DNA of 64,000 nucleotides from Paracoccaceae bacterium (GTDB taxonomy: Bacteria; Pseudomonadota; Alphaproteobacteria; Rhodobacterales; Rhodobacteraceae): NCBI GenBank assembly GCA_018223125.1, contig JAAEZA010000003.1:60325-124324 (forward strand). Reading direction: 5' to 3'. Below the pieces are notes generated by a model. The model searched no databases, was not told where the DNA came from, and saw nothing but the letters and a program-made list of their open reading frames with translations. The position numbers were made by a program, and so were the translations under genes. This document shows positions 51,944-60,601 of this stretch, piece by piece; the first letter of the stretch is position 1, and each line of letters begins with the position of its first letter.

Positions 51944-52721
51944 TCAGAACCGCACCAGCGTGCGGCTCTCGATGCTCTTGCGGATGGTGGTAACAGCGGG
52001 ATCTTCGATCAGATCAAGCGCACTGTGCCCGACGGAAGGCCGTCCCGAATTGTCGTAAATGTTAAAGAAGGCCACTTCGTCAGGGGACATCCGCGACCGG
52101 TAGACCCATTCGTGGGCCGCACCCGCCGCCAGACCCATGATCTGCCCTGTGCGGTCAGGGTAGAGCAGATCAATTTCGATCCAGTCATTTGCGGCAACGC
52201 TGGAGGGGCGAACAAAGCCCAGAGGTGCAGAGTTGATAGGATTTTCAACGGGACGCCAGACATTGATAAATGCGTAATGGCCTGCTGCCCATTCGGCGGC
52301 TGCTTTTACACCCAAAATATCGACAATCCGTTTTTCCGCGCCTTCGGGACTGTAATCGCTGTGGACATTGCGGGCTGGCCGGCGTTCCGCGTCGGGATCG
52401 TCCGCGCGCACAGTGTGGTCAAAAACCACAACGTCTGTGGCATCTGTTTCCCGCTGCAAAAAAATCCGTCAGTTCGCTGTTATAGCGATCCTGCCAATTG
52501 CCGGTTTCAAAGTCTTCCACAGAGGTAGGGCTGCGGGCAAAATCAAAACCGTCTCTTGCAAAATCCACCGCTACACCGCTTTCGCGCTGATCCAGCACAG
52601 CGACTTCAGTGAGGGAGAGTTCAGGGGACACAAGGTTGCCAACTATGCCGCCTGCGTCAATTTCAAACGCTTGGCGGAACGGCTTGTGCACGTGATAGTT
52701 TACAGCTCCAATCTGAGACAT
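51944..52721 (-). pseudogene. CmcJ/NvfI-family oxygenase-like gene frameshifted in a T7 tract
   Basis: The start ATG 52721 (MSQIGAVNYHVHKPFRQAFE) follows AAGGAG. The frame runs to YNSELTDFF and then leaves the family. After seven T's (52458-52464, read as A's on the plus strand) the expected continuation LQRETDATDVVVFDHTVRAD is in another frame; six T's would join them perfectly. The second half has the family's RNVHSDYSPEGAEKRI, INVWRPVENPI and DLLYPDRTGQIMGL blocks. This family includes AsaB and NvfI-type hydroxylases/desaturases with an iron-binding HxD near HSDYS. About 258 residues if repaired. A homopolymer slip could be real decay, reversible slippage or a sequencing error. Confidence 0.85.
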
Positions 52722-53001
52722 CCTAAACTCCTTTTGTGAAAACATGTCCCCGATTACGGCAGGGGGCGATGTTTCAACGCTCGAACGCAATGCTGCGCTG
52801 TCTGAAAGAATATGATCTGCGGATTTCAGAGAAAACCGCTGATAATAGAGTTCACTTTATGAGTTTTCTATATAATGGGGGTGATCCCACAGATCTGCAA
52901 AAAGCTGACCGGAACTGTTGATCCGCCCCCTTGTTCTGCAGGCTGCCGTTTGTATCGGGGACGCCTGTCCCCGCATTGATGCTGAAACTTATGGCGCGGT
53001 G
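52722..53001. other. intergenic region between the CmcJ-type gene and the first glycosyltransferase
   Basis: These 280 bases contain no gene. TATATAAT at 52869-52876 is preceded by GTTTTC and resembles the motif found at 43632 and 44852, but with a different spacer. It would be a suitable -10 region for either strand. A GGGGACGCCTGTCCCC repeat near 52957 could form a small hairpin at the end of the glycosyltransferase gene. Confidence 0.5.
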
Positions 53002-54288
53002 CTATTGCTTGCGGTTGAGAGCGCCTAAAATTTTTCGCGCGGCCTGTTCGGTGCCGCGGTTTTGCTGCATCTTTTCAGAGACTTTTTCCAGCTTCCGACC
53101 CATTGCGGTATCTGTGAGTGTCTCAATAATTGCCGACCGCAAGGAGTCAGCCGTCCAGTTCGCGCGGTTGATGTGCCTGCCTACCTTTACGGCTTCGGCC
53201 CGCTGCGCATTGTCGTGACCGTCCCAGCAATAAGGCAGGACCAGCGACGGCACCCCGTGAAAAAGGGCTTCACAAAAGGTGTTGTTGCCGCCGTGATGGA
53301 TGACCAGATCTGCCTGTTCAATCACTGAAGGTTGGGGAAACCAGCCTCCCAGATGCACATTGTCGGGGACACGCTCGTATGCTTCGCCCATCGCGCCGAC
53401 ATTAACAAGAAACCGCGCTTGTATCCCCTCAAAGACGTCGATCATCCGTTTCATCATGCCGGTATCGACCGCTCCGAGAGATCCGAACCCGACATAGACC
53501 AGCGGCCCGTCGCTGAGAGGAAGGCGGGGCATCTCGAAATGGCTTTCGTGTCGTACACAGCCTTCAAGGAATACAAACCGGTCTTCGGGCAGGGGTGCCT
53601 TACGTTCGTAACGCACAACACTGGGGGCAAGAAGAAGATTGAGAACCGGCGAGTTCTCAAGAAACAACGGTGCTGGCAGGGGCGGCAGGCCCTGTTTCTT
53701 GCGAAAACTGTTGTACCGCCGGTGTACTGTCGCGGTGACGGTTTCATACGCCTTGGAATAAGCCGCCGTTTCGGCTTTGTTTTCCGGCGTCAGCCCTGAC
53801 AGATAGGGGGGCACCGCCGCATCGGGAATTTCGGTTTCTGCGCAAGAGACAATCCTGATCCAGGGACATCCGGCCCGTGCAATTGCAGGAAACATAATGA
53901 CGTTGTCCAGAACCACGGCATCAGGCCGGATCTGGGCAAGAAGCCTTGCAAGATCATCCTCTACCGCGATGGCCGTATCCACAATCGCCTTCCATGTAGG
54001 CTCTACATAGGTGCCCAGTTGCGCCAGAGGGTCAAGATTGAAATGGGGAACATGTGTGTTGGTGAAATCCTGCCAGTAATCTGCAATGGTTTCATCGCTG
54101 CTGGACGGGCTTTCGGGCAGGTGAAATTCCTTGAAGCCGTATTCTGCAAACACGCCGGTAAACCCCGGATGGCAAATAAAGACCGGCGTTGCCCCCAGTT
54201 TTTGCAACTCCTGCGCGATGCCAACACAGTTCAGCGCAGCGCCAAAACTGGCCTCCGGAAAGAAGGCGATCTCTGGTGAAGCTCTCAT
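53002..54288 (-). CDS. UDP-glycosyltransferase/macrolide-type glycosyltransferase (GT1 fold), copy 1
   Basis: A 428-residue GT-B protein. The C-terminal donor site is clear: GFGSLGAVDTGMMKRMIDVF, GGWFPQPSVIEQADLVIHHGGNNTFCEALFHGVPSLVLPYCWDGHDNAQRAE. This matches the bacterial version of the plant UGT box, with DGHDN in place of the usual DQxxN. The N-terminal acceptor domain starts IAFFPEASFGAALNCVGIAQEL, where most GT1 enzymes have G-H-x-x-P; the catalytic His is replaced by Ala. It overlaps the GntR gene by 4 bases and is paralogous to the gene at 59319. Sugar donor and acceptor are unknown. Confidence 0.88.
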   Translation of the reverse strand: MRASPEIAFFPEASFGAALNCVGIAQELQKLGATPVFICHPGFTGVFAEYGFKEFHLPESPSSSDETIADYWQDFTNTHVPHFNLDPLAQLGTYVEPTWKAIVDTAIAVEDDLARLLAQIRPDAVVLDNVIMFPAIARAGCPWIRIVSCAETEIPDAAVPPYLSGLTPENKAETAAYSKAYETVTATVHRRYNSFRKKQGLPPLPAPLFLENSPVLNLLLAPSVVRYERKAPLPEDRFVFLEGCVRHESHFEMPRLPLSDGPLVYVGFGSLGAVDTGMMKRMIDVFEGIQARFLVNVGAMGEAYERVPDNVHLGGWFPQPSVIEQADLVIHHGGNNTFCEALFHGVPSLVLPYCWDGHDNAQRAEAVKVGRHINRANWTADSLRSAIIETLTDTAMGRKLEKVSEKMQQNRGTEQAARKILGALNRKQ

Positions 54289-55217
54289 GGGCGCGGTCCT
54301 TTCGCCAGCGGGGGAATGCCACGGTTCGCTGCCTGTGGCTTGCGAATACGCGACCGTCTTAAATGCACGACAATCTGGTCGGCCGCCAGTTCGAATTGCT
54401 TGCGTTCCAGACTGTCAAGAATTTCCAGATGTTCGATCATGGCCTGACGCAGGCGGAATTCCGGACTGGGTGCGATCTTCTGGGAGGCCTGACGCAAACG
54501 GTGATGCGCTGTCAGGCTGCCGCGCAGGAAACGGTTTCCCGAACATTCGGCCACCAGCGTATGAAACTCTATATCTATGCGCCGGAAACCGGCAGGTGTG
54601 ACCCCGCCCTGAGGCGTGTTGAGAAAGCTGGTCATTTGTTCGCGCAACAGCCCCGCGCGCTGGGAATCGAGCACGAAATCGGGGGCAAGAATGGCCTGCC
54701 GTTCCATCGTAATACGAAAGTCGAGGCTTTCTTCTATGGCATCGGTTGAGTCAATCATCGGCTGGAATGCCCACGCCCGACCGGGTAATTGCCGCACGAG
54801 TCCGTCGTTTGATAGTATTTTTAGCGCATTTAGTACAGCAGTGCGGGGCGCTTTATACCGGCGCATCAACGCGCTTGCGGATTGCACGGCGCCGATCCGG
54901 CGCTCTGCGCGGTCCGACAGGATTTGATGTGCTATGGAATGTTCGGCATCTTCCAGCGCGCGGATTGTCATGCTGACATCTTCGGCGGAATCCAGCGCCA
55001 GAAAATACCCTTCATCCGCCCGCCATTCCAGAATATCCCTTTCTTCCAATAGCCTAAATGCTGATCTAATGGGGGTTCTGGACACGCCGCAGGCATCCGA
55101 GAAGCTTTGCTCGGGCAGGTGATCGCCCTTGCGCAACCCCTGATCCAGCGCCACGCTCAGGATTTTCTGGGCGAGGGTCAGGTGGTTTTGTCTGACTTTT
55201 TTGCGTGGCTCTGGCAT
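54285..55217 (-). CDS. GntR-type regulator with two winged-helix segments
   Basis: About 310 residues from ATG 55217. A first GntR winged helix lies at roughly 12-75 (LTLAQKILSVALDQGLRKGDHLPEQSFSDACGVSRTPIRSAFRLLEERDILEWRADEGYFL). A second, partial one is at about 120-160 (MRRYKAPRTAVLNALKILSNDGLVRQLPGRAWAFQP). An FCD-like helical domain with HTLVAECSGNRFLRGS follows. The doubled DNA-binding part is unusual. It shares an operon with the glycosyltransferase downstream and diverges from the polyamine-type transporter operon, with two TAATACAGT repeats between them. It probably controls both. Confidence 0.85.
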   Translation of the reverse strand: MPEPRKKVRQNHLTLAQKILSVALDQGLRKGDHLPEQSFSDACGVSRTPIRSAFRLLEERDILEWRADEGYFLALDSAEDVSMTIRALEDAEHSIAHQILSDRAERRIGAVQSASALMRRYKAPRTAVLNALKILSNDGLVRQLPGRAWAFQPMIDSTDAIEESLDFRITMERQAILAPDFVLDSQRAGLLREQMTSFLNTPQGGVTPAGFRRIDIEFHTLVAECSGNRFLRGSLTAHHRLRQASQKIAPSPEFRLRQAMIEHLEILDSLERKQFELAADQIVVHLRRSRIRKPQAANRGIPPLAKGPRP

Positions 55218-55279
55218 TCGGACCGGGCACTTCCTGTTGTGATACCTGTGGGTTTCAGGTGTTTGAGAAAAAGAACATC

Positions 55280-55318
55280 TAATACAGTTTGACGTACTTT
55301 CTATCGTCTTAATACAGT
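55280..55318. promoter_or_regulatory. direct repeats between gntR and the ABC transporter operon
   Basis: TAATACAGT occurs at 55280-55288 and 55310-55318, exactly 30 bases apart (three helical turns), each preceded by a CT or CTT. They lie 63 bases upstream of gntR and 100 bases upstream of the binding-protein gene. They are the best candidate site for the two-headed GntR protein. Confidence 0.5.
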
Positions 55319-55417
55319 GTTTGGCAGAGACCGGCAACAACCGTGATGCAGCAGTAGTGCTTCGGGCAATACCAAAGCCGGCAAGGATACCAACAGAACC
55401 CATAAGGGAGTATAAAG

Positions 55418-56467
55418 ATGATTAAGGACTTCACCCTCCGCGGCATTGCCGTAACCGCGGGACTTGCCGCAAGCGCCGGAATGCTGTCGGCGGAACCGCT
55501 GGTTGTGTCGAACTGGGACGGCTATATGGCCCCTGACGCAATCGACGCCTTTAACAAAGCCACCAACAACGAGGCCGAGCTGGTCCTGCACGGGACCAAC
55601 GAAGAAATCATGGGCAAGCTGATCGCGTCTAAGGGCAAAGGCTATGACGTGGTGTTTGTCTCTTCCCCCTTTGCCGAGGCGCTGAACAATCTGGGGCTGG
55701 CAGAGACACTGGACCATTCCAAAATTCCCAACATCAAGAATCTTTATCCCGAAGCGATGGAACTGAGCCACGATACCGGCAACACGTTTTCCATTCCCTA
55801 CGCTTGGGGAACAACGGGGCTGTGTTACCGCTCTGATCTGGTGGAGGGCACGCCGGACAGCTGGATGGACCTGCTGGCACCAAACGATGATCTGAAGGGC
55901 AAGACCACCATGCTTGCCACGGACCGCTGGCTGTTGGGCGCGGCGATGCTGGCCAAAGGCTATTCTGTCAACACGACCGACGACGCGGAACTGGCTGCGG
56001 TGCGCGACCAGTTGATCGAAACCAAATCCACGTTGCTGGCCTATGACGATACCACTTTCTACGCGAAACTGGTGTCGGGCGAGGCGGAAATGGTTCATGC
56101 GTGGGACGGCTGGTGCAATTATGGCATCGCGGAAAATGCCGACATCAAATACACCATTCCAAAAGAAGGCTCGGACCTTTGGGCGGATACGATGGTGATC
56201 CTGAAAAACTCCGAACACAAGGATGCAGCTTACGCCTTTGTGAACTTCATCCTTGCGCCGGAAAACCACGGTTGGGCGGCAGAGAACATCCTTTACAAAG
56301 TGCCCAACAAACCGGCGATGGACACCCTGTCCGAGGAGTTTATCGCCCAGTTCCCCAATATGGGCATGGCACCGGACGAGCTGATGGCGTTCGAGCAACT
56401 GCGCGATGTGGGGGAATCCCAACGCGCCTATTCGCGCATCGTCTCCGAGATCAAAGCCAGCAACTGA
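55418..56467 (+). CDS. ABC transporter substrate-binding protein (spermidine/putrescine type)
   Basis: A 349-residue periplasmic protein with a signal peptide (MIKDFTLRGIAVTAGLAASAGMLSA). The PotD/PotF-like fold starts PLVVSNWDGYMAPDAIDAFNKATNNEAELVLHGTNEEIMGKLIASKGKGYDVVF; IPYAWGTTGLCYRSDL and MVHAWDGWCNYGIAENADIKYTIPKEGSDLWADTMVI follow the family. GGGAG precedes the start. The typical acidic and aromatic residues for amine recognition (NWDGY, SWMDLL, WADTMV) are present, so an amine or polyamine-like ligand is likely. First gene of a ten-gene operon. Confidence 0.9.
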   Translation: MIKDFTLRGIAVTAGLAASAGMLSAEPLVVSNWDGYMAPDAIDAFNKATNNEAELVLHGTNEEIMGKLIASKGKGYDVVFVSSPFAEALNNLGLAETLDHSKIPNIKNLYPEAMELSHDTGNTFSIPYAWGTTGLCYRSDLVEGTPDSWMDLLAPNDDLKGKTTMLATDRWLLGAAMLAKGYSVNTTDDAELAAVRDQLIETKSTLLAYDDTTFYAKLVSGEAEMVHAWDGWCNYGIAENADIKYTIPKEGSDLWADTMVILKNSEHKDAAYAFVNFILAPENHGWAAENILYKVPNKPAMDTLSEEFIAQFPNMGMAPDELMAFEQLRDVGESQRAYSRIVSEIKASN

Positions 56468-56474
56468 ACCCGCA

Positions 56475-56502
56475 GCACTCCGGCGTTTCGGCGCCGGAGT
56501 GC
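56475..56502 (+). other. intercistronic RNA hairpin after the binding-protein gene
   Basis: GCACTCCGGCG and CGCCGGAGTGC are perfect 11-base arms around TTTCGG. The stem begins 8 bases after the stop and ends 24 bases before the next ATG. ATTTTTAA follows at a distance. It is typical of partial terminators or stabilisers that raise binding-protein expression above the permease genes. Confidence 0.65.
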
Positions 56503-56526
56503 AAACAGATTTTTAACGGAGGGGCC

Positions 56527-57417
56527 ATGCATTGGCGCATCGCCCCTCAAATACAGGCCCGCCGGATGATCGACCGCAAACCGCTTTACCTGATGACGCC
56601 CGCGCTGGCGTGGCTGACGGCCTTTATGGTCGCGCCCTGCCTGATGATCCTTGCGTTGGCCTTTTTCCAGCGCGGGATCTACGGGGGTATCGATTACACC
56701 TTTACGCTGGAAAACATCGCGCTGGTGTTTGATCCGCTGTACGCGAATATCTTTCTGAAATCCGCCTTCATCGCAGGGCTGTCCGCCACCATTGCGGTCG
56801 TGATCGGTTACGCCGCCGCCTTTGCGATTACCGCAGCACCGGCCAAGCGGCAGGCCATGTTGCTGTTTTTTGCGGTGCTGCCCTTCTGGTCGAACTATCT
56901 GGTGCGCACCTATGCGTGGATCGTCATGCTGAACCGCGAGGGACTGATCGCGGGCGCGGCCCAGTGGCTGGGCTATGACGGGGAACTGCCCAAGATGCTT
57001 TACACCGAAACGGCGGTGGTGATCGGGCTGGTTTATAACTATCTGCCCTTTGTCATTCTGGCCTGTTATGCGCCCTTGTCGCGGCTTAACCCTGAAATTG
57101 CAGAAGCTTCCCGCGATCTCGGGGGCAACGGCTGGACCACCTTCCGCCGCGTGATCCTGCCAATGACGGTTCCGGGCATCGCGACGGGGTTTGTCTTTGT
57201 GTTCGTCCTGTCCATTGGCAACTTTGTGACCCCTGCCTTGCTGGGCGGCGGGCAGTTCCAGATGATCGGCAATCTTGTTTATGCCCAGTTCCTGACAGCG
57301 AACGACTGGCCCTTTGGTGCCGCCCTGTCGATGTTCCTGATTGCAATCATGATGGGGCTTTTGACCTTGCAAACCTACGCAAGCGAGCGGGCCTCGGGCG
57401 CAAGGCGGGAGGAATAA
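56527..57417 (+). CDS. ABC transporter permease (PotB-like)
   Basis: A 296-residue inner-membrane permease with six helices. The ABC-permease EAA loop is visible as EIAEASRDLGGNGWTTFRRVILPMTVPGIATG. MHWRIAPQIQARRMIDRKPLYLMTPALAWL is the N-terminus from ATG 56527, which follows GGAGGGG. It pairs with the next permease and the ATPase. One base separates its stop from the next start. Confidence 0.93.
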   Translation: MHWRIAPQIQARRMIDRKPLYLMTPALAWLTAFMVAPCLMILALAFFQRGIYGGIDYTFTLENIALVFDPLYANIFLKSAFIAGLSATIAVVIGYAAAFAITAAPAKRQAMLLFFAVLPFWSNYLVRTYAWIVMLNREGLIAGAAQWLGYDGELPKMLYTETAVVIGLVYNYLPFVILACYAPLSRLNPEIAEASRDLGGNGWTTFRRVILPMTVPGIATGFVFVFVLSIGNFVTPALLGGGQFQMIGNLVYAQFLTANDWPFGAALSMFLIAIMMGLLTLQTYASERASGARREE

Positions 57418-57418
57418 C

Positions 57419-58210
57419 ATGCGCAGTATCGCAAATCCCCGCCTGATGCTCATGATCCTCTCTGCGGTCTTTGCATTCCTCTACATCCCGATTTCGGTGC
57501 TGTTTGCCCTGTCCTTCAACGAAGGCGGCCTGCCCACCGCATGGACCGGATTTTCGGTGAAATGGTATGGCGCGCTGTTTCGCAACAGCGACATCATGGG
57601 GGCGGCGCTGAATACGCTGGTCGTTGCGGTGATTTCCACCGCTCTGGCTACGATCCTTGGGACGTTGCTGGCGGTCGGGGTTGAAATCCGCCGGCGCAAA
57701 GGCCGCTTTCTTGAAACCATCATTTTTGCGCCGATGATCATTCCCGACATCGTTCTGGCCATCGCGCTGCTGAGCTTCTTTTCCCTGCTGAACGTGACAC
57801 TGGGCCTGCATACCGTGATCCTGAGCCATGTGGTCTTTAATCTTGCCTTTGTCTGTTCGGTGGTACGGTCGCGTTTGAAAACCTTTGACTGGTCCGTTGT
57901 CGAAGCCTCTACCGATCTGGGTGCGCCGATGGTTGTGACGCTGTGGCGGGTGGTTCTGCCGGTGATGATGCCTGCGGTGATTGCCGGTGCGCTGCTGGCG
58001 TTTACCCTGTCACTGGACGAATTTATCATCGCCTTCTTTACCGCCGGAGCGGGGCGGGATTCCATCACACTGCCGATGCAGATCTTTGCGATGATCCGCT
58101 TTGGCGTCACCCCTGAAATCAATGCGCTTGCAGCCATTGTAATGACGCTCTCCGTTGTCATTCTGGCCCTCTCGCAACGCCTGAACCGTGGAGGCCTTCC
58201 GGGACAATGA
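57419..58210 (+). CDS. ABC transporter permease (PotC-like)
   Basis: A 263-residue permease. The opening is typical of PotC (LYIPISVLFALSFNEGGLPTAWTGFSVKWYGALFRN) and the EAA loop reads VVEASTDLGAPMVVTLWRVVLPVMMPAVIAGALLAFTLSLDEFIIAFFTAG. It overlaps the ATPase gene by 4 bases. It forms the heterodimeric channel with the preceding permease. Confidence 0.93.
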   Translation: MRSIANPRLMLMILSAVFAFLYIPISVLFALSFNEGGLPTAWTGFSVKWYGALFRNSDIMGAALNTLVVAVISTALATILGTLLAVGVEIRRRKGRFLETIIFAPMIIPDIVLAIALLSFFSLLNVTLGLHTVILSHVVFNLAFVCSVVRSRLKTFDWSVVEASTDLGAPMVVTLWRVVLPVMMPAVIAGALLAFTLSLDEFIIAFFTAGAGRDSITLPMQIFAMIRFGVTPEINALAAIVMTLSVVILALSQRLNRGGLPGQ

Positions 58211-59265
58211 CCCAGCCCTTGCTTACAATTCGAAATGTCCGGAAGAACTTCGGTTCTGTTAAGGCAATCGACGGGATTGACCTTGATATTCACGAGAACG
58301 AGTTCTTTGCCCTTCTCGGGGCCTCGGGCAGCGGCAAGACAACACTTTTGCGGATGCTCGCGGGGTTCGAACTGCCCGACGATGGCGAGGTTATTCTTGA
58401 TGGCAAGGATGTCAGTCAGGTGCCCCCGAACCATCGACCTGTGAACCTGATGTTCCAGTCCTACGCCCTGTTCCCGAACATGAGCGTCGCGCGCAATATC
58501 GCCTACGGGCTGGAGATGGAAAAGCTGCCTAAAGCGGAAATCCGGTCCCGTGTGGACGAGATTCTAGAGGTGATCCAGCTGTCCCATCTGGCAAACCGCA
58601 AGCCGGACCAGCTCTCTGGCGGGCAGCGGCAGCGGGTTGCTCTGGCCCGCGCGCTGGTCAAACGGCCCCGTTTGTTGCTGCTGGATGAACCGCTCGGTGC
58701 GCTTGACAAAAAGCTGCGGGGCGAAATGCAACTGGAGCTGAAACGGATTCAGAACGAATTCGGCATCACCTTTATTATCGTCACCCACGATCAGGAAGAG
58801 GCGCTGGTTATGGCGGATCGTGTGGCGATCCTGAAGGATGGCCGATTGTTGCAGTCAGGCACACCGCAAGAGATCTACGAACACCCCGAAAGCCGCTTTG
58901 CCGCAGATTTCATCGGGGTGATGAATTTCTTCCCCGTGACGCAAGAAAGCGGTCATTTGCGGGCGCAGGACGGCAGCACGATTACCGCGAACACCCCGTT
59001 AGAAAGTGCTGCGCGCGGCGTTGCGGCGGTGCGCCCCGAACGGTTGCATATCGGCGGCAACGACAGGGATAATTCGATATCCGGAACCGTCAGCGCCATC
59101 GCCTATCACGGGCTGGATTTGCAGGTTCACCTGAAAACGCCCGCATCCCCCGATCCCGTCCTGATCCGCCTGACCGCCGATGTCGCGGAACGGGCGCCGA
59201 TTGGCGTCGGGGACAGTCTGACAGTGCATTGGGCGGCGAAAGACACCCGCGTTTTTGCCGTCTGA
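58207..59265 (+). CDS. ABC transporter ATP-binding protein (PotA-like)
   Basis: A 352-residue ATPase. Walker A is LLGASGSGKTTLLRM, the signature is LSGGQRQRVALARAL, Walker B is LLLLDEPLGALDKKLR, and the switch His is in FIIVTHDQEEAL. The C-terminal TOBE domain (RPERLHIGGNDRDNSISGTVSAIAYHGLDLQVHL) is typical of polyamine, iron and maltose-type importers. It energises the PotB/PotC-like channel. A glycosyltransferase gene follows after 53 bases on the same strand. Confidence 0.95.
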   Translation: MTQPLLTIRNVRKNFGSVKAIDGIDLDIHENEFFALLGASGSGKTTLLRMLAGFELPDDGEVILDGKDVSQVPPNHRPVNLMFQSYALFPNMSVARNIAYGLEMEKLPKAEIRSRVDEILEVIQLSHLANRKPDQLSGGQRQRVALARALVKRPRLLLLDEPLGALDKKLRGEMQLELKRIQNEFGITFIIVTHDQEEALVMADRVAILKDGRLLQSGTPQEIYEHPESRFAADFIGVMNFFPVTQESGHLRAQDGSTITANTPLESAARGVAAVRPERLHIGGNDRDNSISGTVSAIAYHGLDLQVHLKTPASPDPVLIRLTADVAERAPIGVGDSLTVHWAAKDTRVFAV

Positions 59266-59318
59266 ACACATTCGCGCGCCGCGGGAGGCGGCGCAGATTT
59301 ACAACAAGGAGACAAGAT

Positions 59319-60599
59319 ATGACCCAGAAAACCTTTGCTTTTTTCCCCGAGGCCGCCTTTGGCCCCGCGCTAAACTCGGTCGGTATCGCCCAAGCGGTAG
59401 AGCGGAAGGGCCACAAGGCGGTCTTTCTGTCCGATCCGGGCTTTGTCGATGTCTATAAGGATTACGGATTCGAAGCCCATCCGGTAAACCTGAGCGAACC
59501 CATGCCCCCCGAACAGATGGCGAAGTTCTGGGAGGATTTTATCAACAGTCATATCCCGAACTTTCGCAAGGCCCCAATCGACCAGCTCGATAATTATGTA
59601 AAGGAATGCTGGGAAGCGATCGTGGACAGTGCGAAATGGGCCGAAAAAGACCTGCCGGGCATCCTTGCGGAAATCAAACCGGATGTGATTGCAGTGGATA
59701 ACGTGATCCTGTTTCCCGCCATCAAACAGTTCGGCGTGCCTTGGGTGCGCATCATTTCCTGTTCCGAAAACGAGATCGAAGACGAACTGATCCCGCCCCA
59801 TCTGTCGGGCATGTCCGTCAATGACAAGGCCGGCCACGCAGCATTTCGCGACAGGTTTCACGAGGTCATCAAACCGATCCACGACGATTTTAACGAATTT
59901 CTGAAAACCACCAATGAGGCACCCTATGAAACCGGCGAGTTCTTTGAGGCATCCCCCCATCTGAACCTGCTGCTGTACCCCGAGCAGGTGAAATACGAAC
60001 GGGCCGAACCGCTTGACCCAAAGCGTTTTCAATATCTTGAGGGCTGTGTGCGGCAGGATAAGGACTACGAAATCCCGACGTTCAAAAAGAACAACGACGG
60101 CCCGCTGCTCTATGTGTCTTTCGGCTCTCTTGGTGCGGGGGATACGGATCTGTTGAAACGGATTATCGACCTGCTGGCCACCACGCGCTATCGCGCTTTG
60201 GTGAATGTGGGGGATTACGAAAGTGAATATTCCGACATTCCCGACAATATCATCATTGGCAGCTGGTTCCCCCAACCTTCGGTCATTCCGCAGGTCGATG
60301 CGGTGATACATCACGGCGGCAACAATTCATTCACGGAATGCCTGTATTTCGGAAAACCCGCGATCATCATGCCCTATGTCTGGGATGGCCATGACAACGC
60401 CATGCGGGTTGAAGAAACCGGCCACGGCTTCCGCTCCGACCGCTATGACTGGACCGACGCCGAGATGATCGAAAAGATCGAGGCCTGTCTGAACGACAAG
60501 GACATTGCCGCACGGCTGCAAAAGACCTCGGCGCATATGCAATCGCAGAACGGTCAGGAAAAAGCGGCCAAGCTGCTTGTCGGTCTGGTTGAGGATTGA
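59319..60599 (+). CDS. UDP-glycosyltransferase/macrolide-type glycosyltransferase (GT1 fold), copy 2
   Basis: A 426-residue paralogue of the protein at 53002. Matching blocks are FAFFPEAAFGPALNSVGIAQAV, VIAVDNVILFPAIKQFGVPWVRIISCSENEIED, YVSFGSLGAGDTDLLKRIIDLL and HHGGNNSFTECLYFGKPAIIMPYVWDGHDNAMRVE. Again the usual catalytic His of GT1 enzymes is missing (Pro at the aligned place). AAGGAG precedes ATG 59319. It is embedded between the ABC importer and the cupins, so it most likely acts on the imported compound. Whether it is an active transferase, a reversible deglycosylase or a binding protein is open. Confidence 0.88.
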   Translation: MTQKTFAFFPEAAFGPALNSVGIAQAVERKGHKAVFLSDPGFVDVYKDYGFEAHPVNLSEPMPPEQMAKFWEDFINSHIPNFRKAPIDQLDNYVKECWEAIVDSAKWAEKDLPGILAEIKPDVIAVDNVILFPAIKQFGVPWVRIISCSENEIEDELIPPHLSGMSVNDKAGHAAFRDRFHEVIKPIHDDFNEFLKTTNEAPYETGEFFEASPHLNLLLYPEQVKYERAEPLDPKRFQYLEGCVRQDKDYEIPTFKKNNDGPLLYVSFGSLGAGDTDLLKRIIDLLATTRYRALVNVGDYESEYSDIPDNIIIGSWFPQPSVIPQVDAVIHHGGNNSFTECLYFGKPAIIMPYVWDGHDNAMRVEETGHGFRSDRYDWTDAEMIEKIEACLNDKDIAARLQKTSAHMQSQNGQEKAAKLLVGLVED

Positions 60600-60601
60600 C
60601 C

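Noticed and set aside
52869..52876. Third copy of the 20-bp promoter motif
   Set aside because: Only GTTTT and TATATAAT match, with a different spacer, so it could simply be a -10 region.
55301..56422. A 373-codon open frame antisense to the ABC binding-protein gene
   Set aside because: It lacks recognisable domains, is rich in His, Gln and Arg typical of antisense translation of GC-rich genes, and the plus-strand gene has a signal peptide and family motifs.
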